Shown piece after piece: positions 56,926 to 64,000 of a stretch of DNA of 64,000 nucleotides. A program made the position numbers and the translations under genes. The first letter of the stretch is position 1. Every line of letters starts with the position of its first letter. The stretch comes from Flavobacteriales bacterium UBA4466 (GTDB lineage Bacteria > Bacteroidota > Bacteroidia > Flavobacteriales_D > Sanyastnellaceae): positions 1 to 64,000 of the forward strand of contig CAJJDD010000012.1 of the NCBI GenBank assembly GCA_905182895.1. Direction: 5' to 3'. Under the pieces are notes generated by a model that was not told where the DNA came from, did not search any database, and saw nothing but the letters and a program-made list of their open reading frames with translations.

Positions 56926-58545
56926 TTGAATTGGGATTACCACAGAGCCTTCACATCCGTCAGCATTTATTGCTGTCACTTGGAATGTTCCAGGTGTTAC
57001 GGTGATAGAGTCATTGTCTAAATCACTAGATAATATTTCACCATTGGCGTTGAACACCTCCCAGATGTATTCTGAATATATATTTTCGTCTTGAAGCACT
57101 AATTCGGTTTCTTCCCCATCACAGAGAAAATAATCTGAAGCCACCACTAGTGGATTAAAACTAGGGATTTGGTAAACACTAATAGGGCCATATTCAGTTT
57201 GACACCCTTCTAGAATTCCAATTAATGAGTATATACCGCCGGTTAGAGTGTTCGTTTGACCGTTGGTGTTATTACTCCAAACATAATCATCGAATCCGTC
57301 AGAGGCAGTTAAGTTTGCTCCAGGTTGACCTCCGCAATAAGGAATAACATCATCAATATAGCCTAATCCAGTTACCGTCAGTTCGGGGAGCGTTATATCT
57401 TGAACTACAATGTTATATATAACCACTGACTGTGCAGCCGGAGAGCCATTATCTGTCGCTGTAAAAACTAATGTGTGTTCTCCCACATTGCCAGCCCCAC
57501 CTTCAAAATAACCAGTCATAAAACCGTCTCCGTTAGAGGTCACAACCCATCCGTCTCCTTCAGAGTCGTCTACTGTTATGGTTACTGTCTGTCCAGGTTC
57601 TGGACCTATAAATGACAAATCGAATTCATAAGTATCGTTTTGACAAATAAAGAGAGTATCACAAGCATCACTGTTTCCCGCTATGGGAGGTAGGTTGTCT
57701 TCGGTAGAGCAGATGTTAAAAACAAAAGATTTATCATCTAACCAATCTATGCCATCAACAGCTCCAAAAGGCCCATCATAATCGTTTGAGTCATCTAAAA
57801 ATCTACCGAATTGAATAAAATTCACACCATCATTTCTGTTAGCGCCAACAGTTCCCGCAGCAGTTCCTCCAAAACCGTTAGTTCCACCGTTCCAATCTCC
57901 TGCGGCCCATTGCATATCTTGGTAAAACAGTCCTACATTATTTCCAAGTCCAACTGCTTCATCAGATTGGTCAGTAATTACTATTTGAAAAGTATTGTTT
58001 AAATTACCATGCTGGTTGTAATATCCAACATCCAAGTAGGTGATATATGCAGCAGTTGGCGTAGTCCAATAATAGACAGTTCCACATCCTGCACATTGTA
58101 AATCAATATCTGCCCAGTAACCAGCGATCATGGCAAAATCATCTGATGGAAAACCAGCAGGGACGAAGGACGTATTGAAATTATCGAATGTAATATTCCC
58201 CTTCATATTGATATAGAACTGATCATAGTTTATTCCGAAATGACAGAATTCAAAATCTAAATCAAAAGGTCCCCAAGCACCGTCTAATGAGTTTCCAGAA
58301 TCAGGAGTATTCTCATCTAATTCTATAGCGCTATCTGGAATAGGCACAAAAGAATAGCAGTCTGTCGAGGTTATTTCACCTCCCCCGCCACGAAGCATCT
58401 TTTTACTAATGTAAGGCTTAGCTTGAGCTTCTTTTTGAAGTTGCTCTGACTCTTTTTTAGGTAAATAACGCTCGTTAATATCTCTTTCTTGAGCGAACGA
58501 GCTTAAGCATACCGATAAGCAGATTAGTAATAATAGAGTTTTCAT
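55285..58545 (-). CDS. Secreted NIDO-like domain protein with T9SS type B (CHU_C) C-terminal domain, copy A
   Basis: Signal peptide; GNITFDNFNTSFVPAGFPSDDFAMIAGYWADIDL nidogen-like segment; C-terminal ASNVITPDSDGETAGYFSGGLNEAWFIEGIERLQNVQVRIFNRWGNLVYENDNYSNNNPWYGKTTKGDELEDGVYFYTI. Confidence 0.85.
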   Translation of the reverse strand: MKTLLLLICLSVCLSSFAQERDINERYLPKKESEQLQKEAQAKPYISKKMLRGGGGEITSTDCYSFVPIPDSAIELDENTPDSGNSLDGAWGPFDLDFEFCHFGINYDQFYINMKGNITFDNFNTSFVPAGFPSDDFAMIAGYWADIDLQCAGCGTVYYWTTPTAAYITYLDVGYYNQHGNLNNTFQIVITDQSDEAVGLGNNVGLFYQDMQWAAGDWNGGTNGFGGTAAGTVGANRNDGVNFIQFGRFLDDSNDYDGPFGAVDGIDWLDDKSFVFNICSTEDNLPPIAGNSDACDTLFICQNDTYEFDLSFIGPEPGQTVTITVDDSEGDGWVVTSNGDGFMTGYFEGGAGNVGEHTLVFTATDNGSPAAQSVVIYNIVVQDITLPELTVTGLGYIDDVIPYCGGQPGANLTASDGFDDYVWSNNTNGQTNTLTGGIYSLIGILEGCQTEYGPISVYQIPSFNPLVVASDYFLCDGEETELVLQDENIYSEYIWEVFNANGEILSSDLDNDSITVTPGTFQVTAINADGCEGSVVIPIQEEIVNVPNVNFLAQCDEDDLIEWTGAWADPNTCVYPIYLYDSEGDSWEGANVEVYVDGTGPFNYNIGGTSGFSPDGFNVFHGQLIEYFFTSGLDDDDIRVQIYNTNSVVVFDTDEGDLLIDNGLPFFTQQANCGFNALPGTWEVDVPAGGEGYTLEYTDVFNPVNDDNVFTAPLGFVGTYDLTFTSDVCDRVEEVSLTFSVTPTVQALDYESCDNASVLIEPIYGPSDVIDDATYTWIPNNLGNDPTAEASSSINYIIEIENVCGNSQDQGQIIIVPTPTAILFNDVLCDGATSILSPSGQGDPSWVFEWSTGEDTPSIQVSSANDYSVTVSNDCGTAQASAFINTSNSPTVTYLTDTLFYCAGDLQTITPTWTGGTPFAAPITWELEYLDADGAPFTETLSSSETSIQVGSDQIPPPADAATLTFTANDYCGTAQEEVVLQLIPCFIQASNVITPDSDGETAGYFSGGLNEAWFIEGIERLQNVQVRIFNRWGNLVYENDNYSNNNPWYGKTTKGDELEDGVYFYTITASENIDPVEGTITIFRK

Positions 58546-58565
58546 TTTATAAGGTGGTGTAAAGG

Positions 58566-60206
58566 TTATTTTCTAAATATAGTAACTGTTCCTTCTACAG
58601 GGTCAATATTTTCACTAGCAGTAATCGTATAAAAATACACACCATCTTCTAACTCGTCTCCTTTAGTGGTCTTCCCATACCACGGGTTGTTATTTGAATA
58701 ATTATCATTCTCATAAACTAGATTACCCCATCTATTAAAGATTCTAACTTGAACATTTTGTAGTCTCTCTATACCTTCAATGAACCAAGCCTCATTTAAC
58801 CCACCACTGAAATAACCAGCCGTTTCGCCATCTGAATCTGGTGTAATCACATTAGAGGCCTGTATAAAACAAGGAATTAGCTGTAAGACAACCTCTTCTT
58901 GTGCTGTTCCACAGTAATCATTGGCTGTGAATGTAAGTGTAGCTGCATCTGCAGGAGGAGGGATCTGATCAGACCCTACTTGAATACTTGTTTCTGAAGA
59001 AGAAAGTGTTTCTGTGAAAGGTGCTCCATCAGCATCCAAATATTCCAGCTCCCAGGTAATTGGGGCGGCGAAAGGCGTTCCGCCAGTCCAAGTTGGAGTT
59101 ATTGTCTGTAAGTCTCCCGCACAGTAGAAAAGAGTATCGGTTAGATAGGTTACAGTAGGAGAGTTACTCGTATTTATAAAAGCAGAAGCTTGAGCAGTTC
59201 CACAATCATTACTAACGGTTACAGAATAATCATTAGCGGAAGAAACCTGAATAGAAGGGGTATCTTCACCAGTAGACCACTCAAAAACCCATGAAGGGTC
59301 TCCTTGTCCAGAAGGACTTAGTATAGAGGTTGCTCCGTCACAAAGAACATCGTTAAACAGGATGGCTGTGGGAGTAGGAACTATAATTATCTCTCCTTGA
59401 TCTTGGCTATTTCCACAAACATTTTCAATCTCTATAATATAATTAATGCTACTAGAGGTTTCTGCTGTTGGGCCGCTTCCAAGATTATTTGGAATCCACG
59501 TGTATGTGGCATCATCAATAACATCACTTGGGCCATAAATAGGCTCGATTAAGACGCTCGCATTATCACATGACTCATAGTCAAGTGCTTGTACTGTTGG
59601 AGTAACAGAGAACGTCAAAGAGACTTCTTCTACTCGGTCACAGACATCTGAAGTAAATGTTAAGTCATAAGTCCCTACAAACCCTAGAGGAGCAGTAAAT
59701 ACATTATCGTCATTTACTGGGTTGAAAACATCGGTATATTCTAAGGTATATCCTTCTCCACCAGCAGGCACATCTACTTCCCACGTTCCCGGTAAAGCAT
59801 TAAATCCACAGTTAGCTTGCTGCGTGAAAAAAGGCAGCCCATTATCTATAAGAAGGTCTCCTTCATCTGTATCGAAAACAACGACACTATTGGTATTATA
59901 AATTTGAACTCTGATATCATCATCATCTAATCCAGAGGTAAAAAAGTACTCAATTAGCTGTCCATGAAAGACATTAAAGCCATCTGGAGAAAAACCAGAA
60001 GTCCCGCCAATATTATAATTGAAAGGTCCTGTTCCGTCAACGTATACTTCAACGTTAGCGCCCTCCCAAGAATCTCCTTCCGAATCATATAGATATATAG
60101 GATAAACACATGTATTCGGGTCTGCCCATGCTCCGGTCCATTCTATAAGATCATCCTCGTCACACTGAGCGAGGAAATTAACGTTAGGAACGTTTACTAT
60201 TTCTTC
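58566..60206. repeat. Long direct repeat, copy 2 (partner 55285-56925)
   Basis: See partner; identity begins at the stop codon and ends abruptly after TTTACTATTTCTTC. Confidence 0.95.
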
Positions 60207-61846
60207 ATTAATTTGTATTATTCTATTCCCAGGGCACTCTCCATCATCTGTGACCGTCACTTGGTATAACCCCGGCCCAACCTCTATAGTTGCTTGTTCA
60301 GTGTCTTCAGAAATAATGTTTCCATCACCGTCTACTACTGCCCAAGCTATACTTGTGTAATCGTCTGCATCATCTAGTGTAATTTCAGTAGTCTCCCCTT
60401 CACACAAGAATAAAGACTGAGCGGTTATACCTGGGTTAAACACAGGGATTTCAAATACGGTTACGGGACCAGCCTCTGTATCACAACCTTCGATAAAAGC
60501 GGTAAGTGTGTATATTCCTTGGTTAAAACTAGAAGTTTGTAGAGGCAAGTCATTACTCCATAAATAACTATCGAACCCATCAGTTCCTGAAAGCGTTACA
60601 CCGTCTTGACCTTGGCAGTATGACACAGCATTAACGATGTCTCCTTCGAAATATATATCTAAATCTGGAACTTCTATATCCAACACTTCTACTACATAAG
60701 TAACAGTCGTAGAAAGTGGAGGTGTTCCATTATCAGTAGCGGTGAATGAAATATCATAAAACCCTGGAGTAGTATCAGAATTCAGTATTGCGGTAACCGT
60801 AGCTGTAGAACCTCCCGTAGCATTTATACTAATATCTGGAAAACCACCATCCTCAAAAGTCACCTCCATAGTTTGATTATTTTCAGGAGCTAAGAACGTT
60901 AATTCTATTATTTCTGTGTCATTTGCACATAGAACTAAAGTGTCTCCACAACTTCCGCCAGCATCTCCTAATACTAGAGGAGGAAGGTTTTCATTGGCAG
61001 AGATATTTGCGTTAAATGTAATTGTCTGGTCATCTAACCAGCTAACGCCATCAGTAGTGGCAAAAGGGCCGTCATAATCATCTCCTTCCTGGTCGAACTC
61101 ACCAAAAGAAATAAAATCATTATTATTCCCAGCGCTTGCCCCGACATTAGCAGGCGAACCACCAAAACCGTTAGTTCCATTAGAAGCCGAACCAGTAGTC
61201 CATTGCATATCTAAATAACAGAATTGAGCAGTGTTACCAGAAGTCAGCACCTCTGAACCTTCTGGAGTGAAAATTACCTGAAAAGAGTTAACCTTATCGT
61301 TTTGCTCGTTAAAGTAGCCAACTTCAATCCAGTTGACATAAACAGCGTCATCTGTTACTTTATAGTATAAATCGCCACAAGCGCCACAACCGAAATCTAC
61401 ATCTGCCCAAAACGGTGCTAACATCACATCATTATTAGGAAAGCCTGATGGGGTACATGTCCCGTTGGCCCCATCAAAAGTAACATTCCATTGGTGTTGA
61501 TCCACATACTATGTAAGCAGTATCCAGAAGGTTCAAAATTAAAAGGAAAACCAATATTGGCAGTACTCCCATCATCAGTTCCTTGAGCACCGAAATTAGC
61601 TAGAGTATAAGTGTCATCTGGCTCTATCCAGCAGTCACACTCTCCTTCGCGCTCACCTGCCACTGAAGGCTGAACTGTTACGTGGTCAGAAACCCCTTCA
61701 TTAGGATTAGCGATAGTATAACTTCCATTTAAAAGTTCTCCGGAATTTTTAAGTGCTCTATACTCCTCAGAGTCTAATTGAACTTCTTGAGCTATACCTA
61801 AACTTAAGGCGAACAGAAGGGAAATGGTTATAAGTATTGATTTCAT
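58566..61846 (-). CDS. Secreted NIDO-like domain protein with T9SS type B C-terminal domain, copy B, frameshift near 61500
   Basis: Signal peptide in frame from 61846; NVTFDGANGTCTPSGFPNNDVMLAPFWADVDF; C-terminal half nearly identical to copy A. Confidence 0.85.
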
Positions 61847-61935
61847 GTTAGTTCTTCAAAGTGTTTAATTGCTTTTGCAATTTTTTGGTTATCAAATATA
61901 ATAAGGTTTAGCGTTGCAAAACCACTTTGCCACGC

Positions 61936-63002
61936 TCAGAATAAAATTTTACCTGATTCTGATTTATTTTTCACTACGTATATATAAGCTCCTTCCGGAG
62001 CTAGGTTTTGGTTGACGTCTAATCCATTCCAACTTTTAAGGTCATCATCAGACTTAAAAACTAAGGTCCCTTCTACATTAAATATAAAGATCTCATACCA
62101 GAGGATGTTCTCTGACTTTTCAGTATCTATGTCGAACACATCATTATATCCTGAAGAGGACTGTGGCGTAAATGTGTTAGGCATAAACAAGAGCGGTTCC
62201 AAGGTGATCATCTCATTGTGAAAAAGGGTGTTCACTAACACACTTTTTTCGTTATACATACGAGCCATAATGGTAAACTCTCCAGCAGCGGTAAACTCAT
62301 GATTAAATGAACTTTCCTCGGATGTGAGCACATCGTTTATATACCAATTCACCTGTTGAGAAGAGGAAGGTTGGTTTAGTTTATAAGAGAAAACACTCTT
62401 TTTAGCGTCTAGTTGAATACTCGAGATTTTAGTAGCCATTACTACCGAAAGAGCGACCGTATTAGCTTCAGCATCTATATAGGGATTTGGCTCTGAAGTC
62501 TCTTGAGAAGTTAGCTCATCATTTGATTGATTTGAATTAACCGATGAACTTTGCTCTAATGCTCCAAGAATTACTTCTTGTATCTCTTCACTAATTGCTT
62601 CAGGCTCTCTGGTGTTCGAATAGCTGGAGGAACAACTGTCCTCTTTTCTATGCTATTTTTTTCTTCTTTTACCTCACTAATATCTGTTTTGTTCTCTTCG
62701 GTATTAGCTGGCTCAGACAGGGTGCTTTCTTCAAAAGGAATAGAAGTTTCTTCCTTAGTAATCTCTGTGTTCTGAACCGTTTCTTTAGAAACATCACTAG
62801 ATAGTGTTAACACAGTTACTGCTACCACCGAGGTAAGTAAAACGACAGCAGCGACCTTACCTAGAATAGAAGTAAAGAGCCCGCTAGATGTGGCTGAGCT
62901 AGAGAGCTGAGTGGAAACTTCCGCCCACGCACCAGAGGGAATGCTAGAAGAAGCGTTATCAAACTTTTCTTTAATGATATGTTCGAAATCCTGATTACTC
63001 AT
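61936..63002 (-). CDS. Putative transmembrane anti-sigma factor with periplasmic PKD-like and CHU_C-like (T9SS type B-like) C-terminus, frameshift near 62600
   Basis: Follows the ECF sigma gene (8-nt overlap); cytosolic N-terminus, single TM KVAAVVLLTSVVAVTVLTL; C-terminal MPNTFTPQSSSGYNDVFDIDTEKSENILWYEIFIFNVEGTLVFKSDDDLKSWNGLDVNQNLAPEGAYIYVVKN. Confidence 0.75.
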
Positions 63003-63519
63003 TTTCTTGAATCAGTTTTTGAAGTCTGAGCTTGGCTTTTCTATACTGAGTTTTAGAAGTGCTTTCTGAAATTTCGAGTTTGTCTGCTATTTCTTTATGA
63101 GAATACCCTTCTACAGCATACATATTAAACACTGTTCTGTATCCAGTAGGAAGCGATGAGATTAATAGAGTAAGTTCTTGAAAACCCATTTGGCTTAAGG
63201 CATCAGCGCTAGACGTTTCCTCATCATGATCTTCGATGTTTTCATTAAAACTGAACTTTTTATCTTTTCTTAATATGGTGAGACAATTATTTACCATCAC
63301 TGTTCGAATCCAGCCACCTAATGACCCAGAGCCTGAGAACTTCTCTAAGTTAGAGAACACTTTAATAAAACCTTCCTGAAGCATGTCTATTGCTTGGTCG
63401 TCTCTATTAGCATATCTATTACATATCGTCATCATCTGAGGAGCATATAAGTCAAACAGTCTTTTCTGCGCTTTTTTATTTCCACGCAAACACTTTTTTA
63501 CAAGTTCCTGTTCTTCCAT
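62995..63519 (-). CDS. RNA polymerase sigma-70 family (ECF) factor
   Basis: LFDLYAPQMMTICNRYANRDDQAIDMLQEGFIKVFSNLEKF and YSHKEIADKLEISESTSKTQYRKAKLRLQKLI. Confidence 0.93.
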   Translation of the reverse strand: MEEQELVKKCLRGNKKAQKRLFDLYAPQMMTICNRYANRDDQAIDMLQEGFIKVFSNLEKFSGSGSLGGWIRTVMVNNCLTILRKDKKFSFNENIEDHDEETSSADALSQMGFQELTLLISSLPTGYRTVFNMYAVEGYSHKEIADKLEISESTSKTQYRKAKLRLQKLIQENE

Positions 63520-63642
63520 TCGTCACTGGGTACTAGATGAAGGTTTTTTCTAGAAAGTTGCCCAAGGTGCAATTTTTTTTTTGAAACTTTAAAAAGAATG
63601 CAGGATGTTATTTTTTATGGCGCGCTAGTGACAGACTTACAG

Positions 63643-63650
63643 TATCTTTG
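63643..63650 (+). promoter_or_regulatory. Bacteroidota -7 element TATCTTTG upstream of lepA
   Basis: TAnnTTTG 7 bp before ATG 63657. Confidence 0.5.
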
Positions 63651-63656
63651 CTACGC

Positions 63657-64000
63657 ATGAAAAACATTCGGAATTTTTGTATAATAGCTCACATTGACCA
63701 CGGGAAAAGCACCTTGGCCGATAGGTTATTACAGACTACAGGTACTATTTCAGACAGAGACCTTCAAGAGCAAACTCTAGATGATATGGATATAGAGAGA
63801 GAAAGAGGGATTACGATTAAAAGTCACGCTATTCAAATGCCTTATAAATTTGAAGGAGAGGACTATATATTAAACTTGATAGATACTCCGGGACATGTTG
63901 ATTTTTCTTATGAGGTTTCTCGTTCTATAGCAGCCTGTGAAGGGGCGTTATTAATAGTAGATGCTACTCAAGGAATAGAAGCCCAAACCATTTCTAATTT
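63657..64000 (+). CDS. lepA: Elongation factor 4 (LepA), 3' truncated by window edge
   Basis: [61 protein letters not shown]. Confidence 0.96.
   Translation, partial: MKNIRNFCIIAHIDHGKSTLADRLLQTTGTISDRDLQEQTLDDMDIERERGITIKSHAIQMPYKFEGEDYILNLIDTPGHVDFSYEVSRSIAACEGALLIVDATQGIEAQTISN

Overview
The window reads as a Bacteroidota (Flavobacteriia-like, gliding/T9SS-type) chromosomal segment. Support comes from TAnnTTTG promoter cores, T9SS type A/B C-terminal domains, PorP/SprF and PorW/SprE proteins, and the Bacteroidota split ATP-synthase order (atpB-E-F-H-A-G without atpD/C). Recognisable housekeeping content: ybeY and mnmG (both heavily frameshifted), an ALDH7-like dehydrogenase, rpiB, tRNA-Asn(GTT), a PfkB kinase, porW/sprE, a bactofilin, the ATP synthase operon, hemW, a biotin carrier protein, rsmI, radA, an ECF sigma factor and the start of lepA. 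Accessory content is mostly T9SS exoproteins: a ~7.7 kb SprB-repeat gene between two PorP/SprF genes, a TSP3-like/dockerin-like/DUF1566 protein with an 18-bp tandem repeat, and two tandem NIDO-domain type B proteins whose 3' 1641 bp are almost identical. Those two genes follow an ECF sigma factor and a putative transmembrane anti-sigma protein that itself ends in a CHU_C-like domain. Other signals: two parS-like sites in a strongly C-over-G skewed intergenic region after mnmG, a 9-mer (GCGTTGCAA) that appears strongly over-represented, an hsdM relic near tRNA-Asn, and a terminator-like hairpin between atpE and atpF. Many genes, including essential ones, carry frameshifts or in-frame stops. That most likely reflects residual sequence error, so pseudogene claims are made cautiously. 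All domain calls are by eye, without database searches.
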